From positions 28,820 through 92,819 of the forward strand of contig WRPG01000009.1 in assembly GCA_009773355.1 (NCBI GenBank): DNA of 64,000 nt. The letters run 5' to 3'. The notes under the pieces were generated by a model. It ran no database searches, was not told the DNA's origin, and saw only the letters and a list, made by a program, of their open reading frames with translations. Source of the DNA: Limisphaerales bacterium (GTDB lineage: Bacteria; Verrucomicrobiota; Verrucomicrobiia; Limisphaerales; SXTU01). Shown in pieces: positions 45,639 through 54,161 of the stretch. Both the position numbers and the translations under genes were made by a program. Every line of letters starts with the position of its first letter. The first letter of the stretch is position 1.

Positions 45639-46181
45639 ATGAACGTCATCTGCCACAGTTGCCTCCGCACCAACCGGGTTCGCAAGGGTGAACGGCACCG
45701 GCTCGACCAGTGCCAGTTCTGCGGCGCGGACATGACCGAGGCTCCTCCCGCTGCGACGGCCAAGTCCGGCCGGAAGGAGCGCGCCCCGGTCGTCCAAGCA
45801 CCCGACCCGGTGACCCCGGCGGTCGCCCCGGTTACTACGGCGGGCAAGAGTGGGGGCGGCTTCGGCACGTTCGTCCTTATCGTGCTGGCAGTCGGTGCCT
45901 ACCTGTTCTACCAGAACTGGGCCGAGCAGCGGCGCATTGAGCGCGAACGGCAACTGGCCTCCGAGCAGCAGTTCATGGAGTTCCTTGGCTTCGGGGCGAA
46001 GGCGGCGGTGCAAGGCTTGTTCTCCAGCCCGTCCAAGCCGCCGCAGGACATCGGCCCCTACAACCCGGCCCTGCGTTCCCCACCGCCGCCGCGGGTCGAG
46101 CGGGAGACCACGACCCTCTACGACAACGACAACAACCCCGTGGGCAAGGCCTACACCACGCGGGTGGTGCCGCCCCAATGA
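45639..46181 (+). CDS. Zinc-ribbon single-pass membrane protein
   Basis: The protein has 180 residues (MNVICHSCLRTNRV). Its zinc ribbon has C5, C8, C25 and C28, the same spacing as the first gene of the other unit. A Pro/Ala/Lys linker (30-68) leads to one membrane helix (GTFVLIVLAVGAYLFYQNW, about 73-92). A charged helix (AEQRRIERERQLASEQQF) and a Pro-rich tail follow, ending in TLYDNDNNPVGKAYTTRVV. The start lies 36 bp after the -10 box. The DUF4199 gene follows 13 bp downstream. No enzyme motif is present; a regulatory or scaffolding role at the membrane is possible. Confidence 0.75.
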   Translation: MNVICHSCLRTNRVRKGERHRLDQCQFCGADMTEAPPAATAKSGRKERAPVVQAPDPVTPAVAPVTTAGKSGGGFGTFVLIVLAVGAYLFYQNWAEQRRIERERQLASEQQFMEFLGFGAKAAVQGLFSSPSKPPQDIGPYNPALRSPPPPRVERETTTLYDNDNNPVGKAYTTRVVPPQ

Positions 46182-46194
46182 GCCGTTCGGAGGC

Positions 46195-46692
46195 ATGGAA
46201 CTGAAACTGGGCATACTGGCCGGTCTTGCCCTCACGGCGTGGGGCGTTGTCACGCTGGCACTCGGATCACCCAACCACCTCGCCGACGTGGCGGGGGGGG
46301 CCACAACTGGAAGTTGGGCGTTCCTGGTTCCACTTGTGGCGCTCTGGATTTCGCTGGGAAAGCGGCGCACAGCCAACGGGGGGACGCTGACCTTCGCCCA
46401 AGGGATTGGCTCGGGGATCATGGTCTCGCTGTCCGGGGCGCTGACCTCGGGCTTGCTGTTTGTCCTCTACACCGGCCTGCTCAACCCCGGCTGGCGTGAA
46501 CGCGCGTGGGCGGCCCGGCGAGCGGTGTGGGAGTCGGCGGGAGTCACGCCTGCCGAAATCGCGATGGGCGAAGCCGCCGTGGGCGGGGCCAGCACGCCGT
46601 TCTTTGCGGTGACGACTGGGTTGGTTGGGTCGCTGGTGGTGTGGCTCGCGATTGCAGTCTTCGTGGCGATGCTGCGACGCCGTTCAGCTTGA
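46195..46692 (+). CDS. DUF4199-like membrane protein
   Basis: The ATG at 46195 (MELKLGILAGLAL) has GGAGG just upstream and gives 165 residues. Four hydrophobic helices are visible: about 4-24, 42-58, 72-97 and 135-158. Between the second and third lies the GGTLTFAQGIGSGIMVS pattern, and LLFVLYTGLLNPGW after the third, both characteristic of DUF4199. The family is found in many bacteria and has no assigned function. Its last 226 bases overlap the end of the convergent radical SAM gene. Confidence 0.74.
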   Translation: MELKLGILAGLALTAWGVVTLALGSPNHLADVAGGATTGSWAFLVPLVALWISLGKRRTANGGTLTFAQGIGSGIMVSLSGALTSGLLFVLYTGLLNPGWRERAWAARRAVWESAGVTPAEIAMGEAAVGGASTPFFAVTTGLVGSLVVWLAIAVFVAMLRRRSA

Positions 46693-47633
46693 CCGAGGGT
46701 GAACGTGCTCGGGCTCACTCCCCCCATGGAACTCGCCGGGAGGAATTGCCTGAGCCAGTCCGCGTCCTCCACTGGCAGATGCTTGGCCCAGCCACGCCCC
46801 GTATCCGGCCACGGCACGAACGCGCGGCTTCCGGCCAGCCGACGCAACCTAGCCAGCGTGGCGTGTGCCCACGCTTCCTTGTCATGGCTTCGGATCTGAT
46901 CCGCCAAGTCATTCCGCCCGGCCGCGCGGAGCACTCGCTCCATGCCAGTGAGATTGTCTTCCTTTGGATTAAGCACCTCGCAGAACACTTCCGTCGCACC
47001 CAGTTCACCGGCCCATGCCGCAATCCCGCGCAGCTCGTCCGCCTGCGTCCACGGCATGACCGGCGCGATGGCGACATAGACCGGGATGCCCAGTGCCGCC
47101 GCCTTCTCCAGCATCTTCTGCCGGCGCGTCGGCCCCGTCGCGCGCGGCTCCAGGATGCGCGCTAGCACATCGTCGAGGTATGGCAGCGACGTGCCCAACC
47201 GCACGCGATCCTTGTGCGCCGCGAGCAGATCGAAGTCGCGTTCAACCAACGCCGACCGCGTCTGCACGCGCACCTTGTGCCCGGCGTCCAGCAGCAACTC
47301 CAGGCATTGCCGGGTGAGTTTCAGCTCGGCCTCGGCCGGGGTGTAGCAGTCGGTCAAGAACGACATCAGCACCCAGCCATCGCCCCAGTCCGTGCGCTTG
47401 GCCTTGTCCGGCGTGAACTTCCTAAGCTGTCGGCGCAAGGCCTCGACGATGCCGTCCTTCGGCAGCAGATAGCTGCCCCACTCCGCCTGGCTGCGGCCGT
47501 CGTTGTGAAACTTCACCCCCGGCATCGCGGGGCAGTAACAGTGGAGGCAGCCGTGCTCGCAGCCGATATAGGGGTTCACGACCCAGTCGCCGAGTCGTTT
47601 CTTCCAGAGTTGTGAGGGGGAGATGGCGTCCAT
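46467..47633 (-). CDS. SPL-family (SplB-like) radical SAM protein
   Basis: The protein has 388 residues and starts MDAISPSQLW. The [4Fe-4S]-binding CX3CX2C motif is GCEHGCLHCYCP (C25, C29, C32), which binds S-adenosylmethionine through the cluster. The downstream barrel strands (VLMSFLTDCYTPAE; KVRVQTRSALV; VRLGTSLPY; IPVYVAIAPVMPW; EVFCEVLNPKEDN) match the COG1533/SplB-like family. The N-terminal ~315 residues make up the normal domain. The C-terminal ~75 (after STFTLGQAE) are Ala/Thr/Pro-rich and are read antisense to the DUF4199 gene, so the gene may have lost its original stop. It is the last gene of the long minus-strand operon. The exact substrate is unknown; photoproduct repair is not implied. 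Confidence 0.85.
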   Translation of the reverse strand: MDAISPSQLWKKRLGDWVVNPYIGCEHGCLHCYCPAMPGVKFHNDGRSQAEWGSYLLPKDGIVEALRRQLRKFTPDKAKRTDWGDGWVLMSFLTDCYTPAEAELKLTRQCLELLLDAGHKVRVQTRSALVERDFDLLAAHKDRVRLGTSLPYLDDVLARILEPRATGPTRRQKMLEKAAALGIPVYVAIAPVMPWTQADELRGIAAWAGELGATEVFCEVLNPKEDNLTGMERVLRAAGRNDLADQIRSHDKEAWAHATLARLRRLAGSRAFVPWPDTGRGWAKHLPVEDADWLRQFLPASSMGGVSPSTFTLGQAERRRSIATKTAIASHTTSDPTNPVVTAKNGVLAPPTAASPIAISAGVTPADSHTARRAAHARSRQPGLSRPV

Positions 47634-47694
47634 GTTGAGTCTCTGTTGAGATATTGCGTGGTTCGTGGATGTGGGAGGTTCGATTGGTCAGGAC

Positions 47695-48357
47695 TCAATT
47701 GCCCAATGCCGTGGACAGCGGGTGACTGGTGAAGCCAGAGGCGGCTTGAGGCGGAGCGCTGGTCCGCCCCTGATGGGACTCGTCGTCGCCCGCCCAGTAG
47801 CGCGACATCAGCCGGAACGTCGCGGCCCGCGATCCAAACGCGGCCTCCCACGCGATCTCCGTCACCGGCAGTCGCAGCGGCAGGCTGCCGGTCACAGCCC
47901 AGAGCGGGTTGGCGAATCGGTCACGAAAAACCAAGGGCTCCGTGCCGCAGGAGCGGAACGCCACCCCCGGCACCACGACGACCTCAGGGACAGCCAGCCG
48001 GTCCAACCGGAACAGGAGGGTCTGATGATATTCAAAGCGCAGCGTGAGTGTCTGCGGCAGGTGCGGATGCAATCTGGCCGGGATGGAAGCCGGTGCGTGC
48101 CAGTCCAGCGTCAGTGCCACCAAGTTGTCATTGGCGCGGCCCAGCAGCACCAGCACGTCCGATTCCGCCAGCAGGCTTTGATAGTCGGGCAGACGCGTGT
48201 CAGCCAGGCGCACGTCCTGAAGTTCCGCGCCGGTGAGAAGCGGCCGGCCGTCGCGGCCGGGGACGGAGATGTAGTCGGCCTTCACCTGCTCGATGAGCCG
48301 ACGTTCGGCCTGCACACGCTCGCGGCGCCGGTGCTCTGGTTGGATTGAGGAGTCCAT
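47695..48357 (-). CDS. Hypothetical protein, island operon
   Basis: The ATG at 48355-48357 (MDSSIQPEHRRRERVQ) gives 220 residues; an earlier start would overlap the upstream gene. The N-terminal helix is charged (AERRLIEQVKADY). The remainder is predicted mainly beta (ALTLDWHAPASI; TLTLRFEYHQTLLFRLDRL; AVPEVVVVPGVAF). There are no membrane segments and no recognisable catalytic motif. The gap to the upstream gene is 23 bp and to the radical SAM gene 61 bp, so it is part of the same operon. I do not recognise the family. Confidence 0.7.
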   Translation of the reverse strand: MDSSIQPEHRRRERVQAERRLIEQVKADYISVPGRDGRPLLTGAELQDVRLADTRLPDYQSLLAESDVLVLLGRANDNLVALTLDWHAPASIPARLHPHLPQTLTLRFEYHQTLLFRLDRLAVPEVVVVPGVAFRSCGTEPLVFRDRFANPLWAVTGSLPLRLPVTEIAWEAAFGSRAATFRLMSRYWAGDDESHQGRTSAPPQAASGFTSHPLSTALGN

Positions 48358-48380
48358 GTGAGGAAGTGGGTAATGGTGAT

Positions 48381-48911
48381 TCAGTTGGCGGCAGCCGGGG
48401 TGAGCACCCGGTTGCGCCGCGCAGGGGCTGGCAGTTCGTTCATCGCCTCGGTGAGCTGCATGCTTGCGGTCACGCACCAGTCGTGGATCTCGATCAGCTC
48501 GAACAAGCTGAACGGCCTGTCCGCCGTGATTCCACGGCTGATGACCCGGTCGTGCTCCCGGGCGGCGAAGTCGGCCGTCAACAACGCGCGCCGGAGCGCT
48601 TCGCTGTCATCGGCCTGCCGGGCGGCGACCAGCAGCTTGACGACGCTGAGCTGCTCGACGAGGGGCAGCCGTGCCGCCAACGTGCGCCGGGCGGGGTCGC
48701 GGGGGAGGAGCCGGCCCAGCAATTGGCTCAGCGCCTCGGCGAGTTGTTCATGGCCGTCAGCAGCCTTCTCGGCGGCTGTGTTCACGTTCGCGTGGTCGGG
48801 GTTGTCGAGCATCACGCGATCCGTGAAGTAGTCCCGGTCGGCTTCCGGCGACCAGTTCAGCGGCGTGATGATGGGCTGCATTTCGGCTAGGTTTGCGTCG
48901 GTGGTCTTCAT
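48381..48911 (-). CDS. Hypothetical helical protein, island operon
   Basis: The ATG at 48909-48911 (MKTTDANLAEMQPI) gives 176 residues. The same frame stays open much further upstream, but that part lies inside the preceding gene and reads as low-complexity protein. The protein is largely helical (AADGHEQLAEALSQLLGRLL; VEQLSVVKLLVAARQAD; LFELIEIHDWCVTASM) and acidic. The gap to the upstream stop is 7 bp, which suggests translational coupling. No family is recognised. Confidence 0.68.
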   Translation of the reverse strand: MKTTDANLAEMQPIITPLNWSPEADRDYFTDRVMLDNPDHANVNTAAEKAADGHEQLAEALSQLLGRLLPRDPARRTLAARLPLVEQLSVVKLLVAARQADDSEALRRALLTADFAAREHDRVISRGITADRPFSLFELIEIHDWCVTASMQLTEAMNELPAPARRNRVLTPAAAN

Positions 48912-48918
48912 GCTGGTG

Positions 48919-49926
48919 CTAGTGTTCTCCTCCCGGCGTTGAGTGGGTCTTTTCGCCGGCCGGGGTGCGGCGAACGGAGCGAAGCTTTGCGCGGATTTCC
49001 TCGTCGCGCGGGTCGTCGGGCGCAGAAGGATTGGCGCGTTTGGCGTGCGCCATGATCTCGTCGGAGACGAAATACCGACGCGAGAGGTCTTCGAGGCCAC
49101 CGAGACCAAACTCGGGCGGTGGTGGCTGCCGCAAATCGTGGATCTTCTGGGCGCGAACGAGGAGCAACGCCTCGCGCAGCGCTGGAGTCGTTTTGCGTTT
49201 GAGACCACCGAGACGAATCTGGGCGGTGGCTTCCAGCAGCAGTTGTTCTTCGAGATCACCGAGGCCGGCAGCCGGCTGGTCGCCGCCAACATTCCCGCCA
49301 AGGGCCACCTGCACTGCGGCTGTGCCATCGCGCCACGCAAGCTGGAGCAGCGCGGCCTCCCAGGCTCGCGGCTGTTCGGCGTCAAGGTCCGTCAGCCGGG
49401 AGTGCGGGAAGACGATGGCTTGCACGAAGCCATGCTCATCGCGACGGTAATAGACATTCCACAACAGCACCGCAAACCACTGGACAACGAACTCGGGCAC
49501 GCCCAGCCACTCGGCCGCCTGGCCAATGTCCGCATCACGCGCGATCAACAGCGCGCGGAGCGCGGGGGCGAGGGTCGGATGACCGGCCAGCGCGATGACT
49601 TGTTCCAGCTCTCGGGAGGGTTTGCCGTTCCTCACGAACTCCTCGACGTGCAGCAACGGCTCCTCCATGGCGGACCACGGCAGATGGGCGTGATGCTGGA
49701 CGTGTAGGGCCACGAACTTCCAGCCAAACGCGGGGTTGTAGCGGAGCTGTGCCCGACGCTTCGCGGCTGACTGTAGGCATAGCGCCGCTGGCGTGTTCGC
49801 CGGCATCGGACTGGTCAGCCATTCCAAGGGGATGCGCTCCAGCAGTTCATGAACAAGGTTGCCATCCATCGGCATGGAGGTGTCGGCGACCGAGATGCAG
49901 GAGGGTTGTTGGAAGGGGAGGTCCAT
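48919..49926 (-). CDS. Hypothetical protein, island operon
   Basis: The protein has 335 residues and starts MDLPFQQPSCISV. The middle (about 70-270) is predicted helical, with conserved-looking segments such as HLPWSAMEEPLLHVEEFV, AAEWLGVPEFVVQWFAVLLW and EQLLLEATAQIRLGGL. The end is charged and flexible. The segment DIGQAAEWLGVPEFVVQWF could form an HTH-like turn, but this is weak. Its ATG overlaps the stop of the upstream gene by one base (TAATG), a coupling arrangement. No known domain is recognised. Its place between replication genes and the radical SAM gene suggests an element maintenance or regulatory role. Confidence 0.7.
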   Translation of the reverse strand: MDLPFQQPSCISVADTSMPMDGNLVHELLERIPLEWLTSPMPANTPAALCLQSAAKRRAQLRYNPAFGWKFVALHVQHHAHLPWSAMEEPLLHVEEFVRNGKPSRELEQVIALAGHPTLAPALRALLIARDADIGQAAEWLGVPEFVVQWFAVLLWNVYYRRDEHGFVQAIVFPHSRLTDLDAEQPRAWEAALLQLAWRDGTAAVQVALGGNVGGDQPAAGLGDLEEQLLLEATAQIRLGGLKRKTTPALREALLLVRAQKIHDLRQPPPPEFGLGGLEDLSRRYFVSDEIMAHAKRANPSAPDDPRDEEIRAKLRSVRRTPAGEKTHSTPGGEH

Positions 49927-50318
49927 TATGCGGTGATCACTTTCAGCGGTGCCTCCGGTGTGAGATCCGGCGAGGTGTCCAACGATTCGGTGGCAGGTGA
50001 CGTGCTCGCCGGCTCCGAGCCCGCCTCCGTGGCAGCGTCGCGTGCGGCGATGTCGGCACGTCGGCGATCGTTCACAAACGCGTTCAGCTGGATGAGGGCC
50101 GGTTCCAGCAGCAACAGGCCCATCAGGCGGTGAAAATTCGCCGCTGTGTTCCGCCGCAAGTCCGGGTGCAACGCGTGGTGCAGGTCGGCGCTTCCGTGGA
50201 TGTCGAGCACCACCTGATCTGCCGCCTTCACCTCCAACGCATAACGGATCCGCAGGGCGTCGGCTGCGAGCGCCGGTTTGTCGCTGCTATGCTTTTCGGA
50301 CTCGGTGCTGTTGCTCAT
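49926..50318 (-). CDS. Hypothetical protein, 130 aa, island operon
   Basis: The protein starts MSNSTESEKHSSDK. A central folded part (about 20-90) is helical (RIRYALEVKAADQVVLDIHG; NFHRLMGLLLLEPALIQLNAF), flanked by disordered Ser/Thr/Pro/Glu-rich ends. No membrane segment or motif is visible. It is tightly packed in the operon: 9 bp after the primase-polymerase-like gene, and overlapping the next gene by one base. The family is unknown. Confidence 0.66.
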   Translation of the reverse strand: MSNSTESEKHSSDKPALAADALRIRYALEVKAADQVVLDIHGSADLHHALHPDLRRNTAANFHRLMGLLLLEPALIQLNAFVNDRRRADIAARDAATEAGSEPASTSPATESLDTSPDLTPEAPLKVITA

Positions 50319-50327
50319 GGGCTAGAC

Positions 50328-51578
50328 CTAGCCGATCGCCTCGACCGGGCAAGCTGTGGTCGCTGGGGTTGCCATTTTGTTGGTCACCAACCCGTCCTCC
50401 GCCGTCTGCTCCCGTCCTGCCTTGCCCGCCGTTGGTTCGCCGTTCGCCGTTCCATCACCGTCCTCTCGCAGGCGCAGACCACGAAATCCGCGCGCCCACT
50501 TTCTGTTGGGCTTGAGGTTGCGATGTTGCGGTGCGCTGAACAGTTCGAAGACCAGTTCGTTGATCCAGCGTCCGGCCAGGGAGCGCGAGGGTATCGGGCG
50601 GCCGTCCTGCTGATGCCGCCGGGCGATCATGTCGAGCACTTCGGCCCCGGTCACATTGGCCCCCGGCTGGCGGATCAGACCGCCGACGAGGCACTGCCGG
50701 ATGAACTCCCGCGCGTCGGGCACGTCCACGGCTCCGCCAACCTTCATCTGCGCGACCAAGCGGCGCAGCTCTACCGGGCGGGGGTGGTAAGAGGATCCCC
50801 ACTCCGCAGTGGCTTGTCGAACCGCGCGATCGGCGAGCTGTAGGACGACTGCTTGAACCCGCTCGACCCATGCGGCGGCGACCGCATCGTGTTGCTCAAA
50901 CACGCCGCGCCGGGCGTGGAAGCGCAGCCGCAGATCCGCCAGCAGGTAGGACGGCCAGAAGCGCAGGTTCAACCGACCCCGGGCGGCAACCGGGCTGTCG
51001 AACAACTCTCCGTGCTGGGGCAGCAGGGCGTCGCGCAAGAGGGACCGGCCCAAGGTGCCAAGCGGCCGCCAGTCCAGCTCCGCCAGCCGCACGTTCGCCG
51101 GCTCCCGGATCGGTGGCCCCGGAGGAAGTGTGGTCCAACCACCGCGCACCTTGATGGTCAGGAGAGCCCCATCCCCCAGCCAAGCGCGTCCTCCGTCGCG
51201 CACCGAGGCGGGGATTGTGCCTTGTGGGCGAAGGAACAGCACCATGCCGGCGGGATGTTCCACGCGGAGCGATTGTTGCAGCGCGGGATTGGCCGTCAGC
51301 ATGCCCACCCAGGCGTCATCGCCATGCGGAATCACGAGGGCGCACAGCCCGCCGCTGGGGTGGCCAGGCGCTAGAGCAATGTCCCGCTCGGCCAGGTCAA
51401 GCTGGTAGCCGGCGGTGGCGACGATGGCCGGGGTGGGTGGGCTGAATCCGCTGTGCCGGATGGTTGGTTGCCCCGACGGCAGCGGCACCAGGAGTGTGTT
51501 GGGGCCGAACATCTCCCTGACGCGAAGAACGCGCTGGCAGTTGCTGCTAATCGTTTGGTTCGGAGTAAGTGACAGCAT
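50328..51578 (-). CDS. Primase-polymerase-like replication protein (tentative)
   Basis: The ATG at 51576-51578 (MLSLTPNQTISSN) gives 416 residues. The first ~160 residues recall the bifunctional primase-polymerase (Prim-Pol) fold. A SGGLCALVIPHGDDAWV strand stands where VVLDxD is expected. HPAGMVLFLRPQG resembles the GGxHxYF step, and GGWTTLPPGPPI resembles the VVAPPS strand. The usual catalytic aspartates are not well preserved, so activity is doubtful. The C-terminal half is helical and basic (FRGLRLRE near 385), with a possible winged-helix end. Position supports a replication role: it follows the helicase and primase genes in the same operon. It could equally be an unrelated element protein. 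Confidence 0.6.
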   Translation of the reverse strand: MLSLTPNQTISSNCQRVLRVREMFGPNTLLVPLPSGQPTIRHSGFSPPTPAIVATAGYQLDLAERDIALAPGHPSGGLCALVIPHGDDAWVGMLTANPALQQSLRVEHPAGMVLFLRPQGTIPASVRDGGRAWLGDGALLTIKVRGGWTTLPPGPPIREPANVRLAELDWRPLGTLGRSLLRDALLPQHGELFDSPVAARGRLNLRFWPSYLLADLRLRFHARRGVFEQHDAVAAAWVERVQAVVLQLADRAVRQATAEWGSSYHPRPVELRRLVAQMKVGGAVDVPDAREFIRQCLVGGLIRQPGANVTGAEVLDMIARRHQQDGRPIPSRSLAGRWINELVFELFSAPQHRNLKPNRKWARGFRGLRLREDGDGTANGEPTAGKAGREQTAEDGLVTNKMATPATTACPVEAIG

Positions 51579-51583
51579 AATGG

Positions 51584-51848
51584 TTATAGGTGCGATTTCA
51601 CGCGCGCCACCACCTTGGGCCGGCGCGCCAGAGAGCATCCGGCCAGCGCATCCTCCATCTCAAACTGAACCGGCCGAAGCACCCTCCTTCACCCGCGGCA
51701 TTTGCATTTCGAACAGCAGTTCGCAGTTCAGGTTCGCTGTGGCGTCTATGTGGAACACCAGCCTTGTCACGGTTCTCGCAGAAGGTTCCGATGAATGGTC
51801 GGGCGAATAGCGATGACGTAGTGACGCCCCCCACCAGGGGTTCACCAT
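51584..51848 (-). pseudogene. Possible frameshifted small gene between helicase and Prim-Pol-like genes
   Basis: In the 311-bp interval between two operon genes, a 62-codon frame (51848-51660; MVNPWWGASLRHRY) ends at TGA. One base later another frame opens at 51658 and runs 24 codons to TAA at 51584, six bases before the next ATG. A single +1 shift would join them smoothly (MPRVKEGASAG to FEMEDALAGCS to KVVARVKSHL). This is either a small broken gene or two coupled micro-ORFs; the evidence is weak. I see nothing else in this interval. Confidence 0.3.
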
Positions 51849-51889
51849 GGTTCCAAGGGCAAGTAGTGGGGAAGAACAGCTTCATGGCG

Positions 51890-53191
51890 TCATGGCGTCA
51901 GGTTCACACCGATGCACCATTCACGGCGGTCGGCGGTGCGTGCGGCGCGCACCCGGTCTGGACGGGAGCCGGCGAGCCTCCCAAGCAGCGTTCCGCAGGC
52001 CCCCGCCCAACTAAACAACGTCATGGTCAGTTCCGGGCACTTCTCGCGGAGCGTTGCTTCGACCGCCTCGGAGGTGCCTCGCCAGTCTGGTTGAGTGCTC
52101 GAAAGAAGGAACCGGTCGAGCAGGCCCAGCAGCCGATTTTCCGGTGCCAGGTCCCCAATGGTGGCCAACAGATCCGGATGATGGAATGACCTCACCCCAT
52201 AGCGCGAATCGTGATGCTCGTCACCAATCTGGAAGTTTTCGACGAAATGGACGAAGGCGGGCAATTCGTCACCTAGCTTCTGGAACAGAGGCTCCCACCC
52301 CCCACATTCCCGCTCATGGATCCGCAGATCGCCCGGGGCGACGCGGAGCAAGATCACCTTGTCCCGCAGCCCATCCACCAATGGCGGCAGAGCCTGCAGA
52401 GCCTCGGCAGTCGAGTTGAGGCTGATCGTCACCCGCCGCAAGGGCCGGACGCAGAGCGCGTCGCAGCCCTTCGCGTGCAGCGAAAATGACTCGTTGGCGA
52501 CGGCCTCCTTGAGCCGGGCGGCGAAGGCCGCACGCGAGGTGGGATGGAGGCCCTCCGCGTCGTCCTCTACGGCCCAGTGCTCCGCTGCAACCAAGTCCCG
52601 CGAGAACTCGGTGCGGGCTTGGAGATAGCGGCCCGCTTTCGCAGTCCGGCCGCCAAGAATTCTGGTAGTCAAATTCTGCACCGTAGATTTGTAGCTGCCA
52701 GGTGGTCCGGCGAGCACCAGGGCCTGCCCCGGCCGGAATTTCCGCGCGCGAAGCGACGTGATCGCGGACTTCAGCCACCCGAAGAAGATGGGGCGCTGGT
52801 CAATGCCGCCGTGGCAAAACATCCGCTCGAAAAGTCCCCCAAGCAGGGGGAACGCCCCAGCCTTGGCCGAGATCGGCGCGACACTCGTCGTCACGAGGAG
52901 GCGCTGGCCATAAACCTGATGCACACCTGCTGCCATCCCTGCGATCGGCCCTGCGTAGGCAACCGCGCTGTCGCGCTGGATTCGGTTCAGTTCACGCTCG
53001 ACCGGCGAGAGTCCTCCGTTAGCTGGTCGGCGGGCTGAATACTTGAGTTCGACCAAGTGCCGCGTCAACGCGCGCTCTGTCAGCGGAACCCATTGCCCGT
53101 TGGGCATGAGCATCCAGAAGCGACCGGCAGCTCCTTCGTAGGCGGTCATTGGCCCCGGCAACGATTTACGGAGTGATGGCGTGGTTTTCAT
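51890..53191 (-). CDS. SF3/D5-like replicative helicase (DUF5906-type ATPase)
   Basis: The protein has 433 residues (MKTTPSLRKSLPG). Walker A is AGPPGSYKST at 161-170 and a Walker B-like HWAVEDD is at 205-211. A sensor-like segment follows (RVTISLNSTAEALQALPPL, about 254-272), then an Arg-finger-like DGLRDKVILLRV. This pattern matches the primase-associated D5/DUF5906 helicases of phages and integrative elements, which load at the element's origin and unwind DNA as a ring. The first ~130 residues are a regulatory or primase-linked region. It overlaps the upstream primase gene by 26 bp. Confidence 0.82.
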   Translation of the reverse strand: MKTTPSLRKSLPGPMTAYEGAAGRFWMLMPNGQWVPLTERALTRHLVELKYSARRPANGGLSPVERELNRIQRDSAVAYAGPIAGMAAGVHQVYGQRLLVTTSVAPISAKAGAFPLLGGLFERMFCHGGIDQRPIFFGWLKSAITSLRARKFRPGQALVLAGPPGSYKSTVQNLTTRILGGRTAKAGRYLQARTEFSRDLVAAEHWAVEDDAEGLHPTSRAAFAARLKEAVANESFSLHAKGCDALCVRPLRRVTISLNSTAEALQALPPLVDGLRDKVILLRVAPGDLRIHERECGGWEPLFQKLGDELPAFVHFVENFQIGDEHHDSRYGVRSFHHPDLLATIGDLAPENRLLGLLDRFLLSSTQPDWRGTSEAVEATLREKCPELTMTLFSWAGACGTLLGRLAGSRPDRVRAARTADRREWCIGVNLTP

Positions 53192-54161
53192 GGGATAGGT
53201 CTAGGTAGAGCAGCCGTTGCAACCGACCGTCGCGCATTGCTCCAGGAAGCCGAACCGGCTGGGACGGTTTGAAGAGCGCGGGGTCACAGCGGAAAGCAGG
53301 CAGGATTATTTTGAGGTCGGTGAGTGTGCCTTCGTCCGGGCAATCGAACCACCCGTGAAGGGATTTCCCCGCCGTATCCACGACGGCGCGCAAAGATAAC
53401 GACTCGGCCAGCCACAGAAACACCGCGCCTATTTCGGCTTTGTTCAGCTCGTCCGACTCGACCACCAGGAATGGGCGAGCCAAAACGGCAGAATTCGCGC
53501 GCGAGGTAGTCCCGGGCAGGAACAATGCCGGGCAGACGTAGCGCCCTGGCACGGAAGGATAGGAAAGCCACTGGTCGCGTGTGCGCCAACAATGCTGATA
53601 GCGCCCCTCATTACCGCTCTGCCACACCTCTGATCCGATCCAAAGATTAGCGTCAGCCGCGAAGAGTTGCAGAAAGCTGCGCCATTGCGCATCGGGATCC
53701 GTGGGCACAGACGTTGGGGAGCGGGGAATCCATTCAGTCACCGGAAGGCTCCGCGCAGTGGCCAGGCTGGCGATCGCGAATTCAGCGCGCAGGCGCAGAA
53801 CGTCTCGCTCGTAATCTTGCGGGCTCATCGAGGCAAGTGGAGTGGCGTTGGGGGGACTTTCATCGGACGGACCTGCGGGAGTGGGCTCTGTCACAACTCC
53901 GTGCCGCTGCGCACGACCGATAGCCGATCGCAACCGCCGATTTGCCGCCGCGACCATTGAGGCGCAACTCGCGTGGAAACAATGAATGGTGGGTGCCCTG
54001 TCCAGTTTCACGCGACAGTCGTGCGGTCGCGTAGGTGCGGTGTGCAGCACCGCGCCGGGGCAAGGCAAAAACCCCGTTACATCATCTTCCCAACGGATCG
54101 GGGTGCCGACTGCCAGTTCAGCAACCCCGCGTAAATCCTCGGCGGTGATCTGGTGATTCAC
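53166..54161 (-). CDS. CHC2-type zinc-ribbon primase
   Basis: The protein has 331 residues (MNHQITAEDLRGV). An N-terminal zinc ribbon at about 34-66 has C34, H40, C49, C61, H63 and C66 (CPGAVLHT...DCRV...IHCFHASC), the signature of plasmid and phage primases that bind template DNA. After a linker, about 150-331 holds mixed strands and helices with FLVVESDELNKAE and VDTAGKSLHGWFDCP. These resemble the acidic and His-containing motifs of AEP/small-subunit primases. It probably primes element replication with the helicase, which it overlaps. The upstream excisionase-like gene overlaps its start by 4 bases (ATGA). Confidence 0.78.
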   Translation of the reverse strand: MNHQITAEDLRGVAELAVGTPIRWEDDVTGFLPCPGAVLHTAPTRPHDCRVKLDRAPTIHCFHASCASMVAAANRRLRSAIGRAQRHGVVTEPTPAGPSDESPPNATPLASMSPQDYERDVLRLRAEFAIASLATARSLPVTEWIPRSPTSVPTDPDAQWRSFLQLFAADANLWIGSEVWQSGNEGRYQHCWRTRDQWLSYPSVPGRYVCPALFLPGTTSRANSAVLARPFLVVESDELNKAEIGAVFLWLAESLSLRAVVDTAGKSLHGWFDCPDEGTLTDLKIILPAFRCDPALFKPSQPVRLPGAMRDGRLQRLLYLDLSHENHAITP

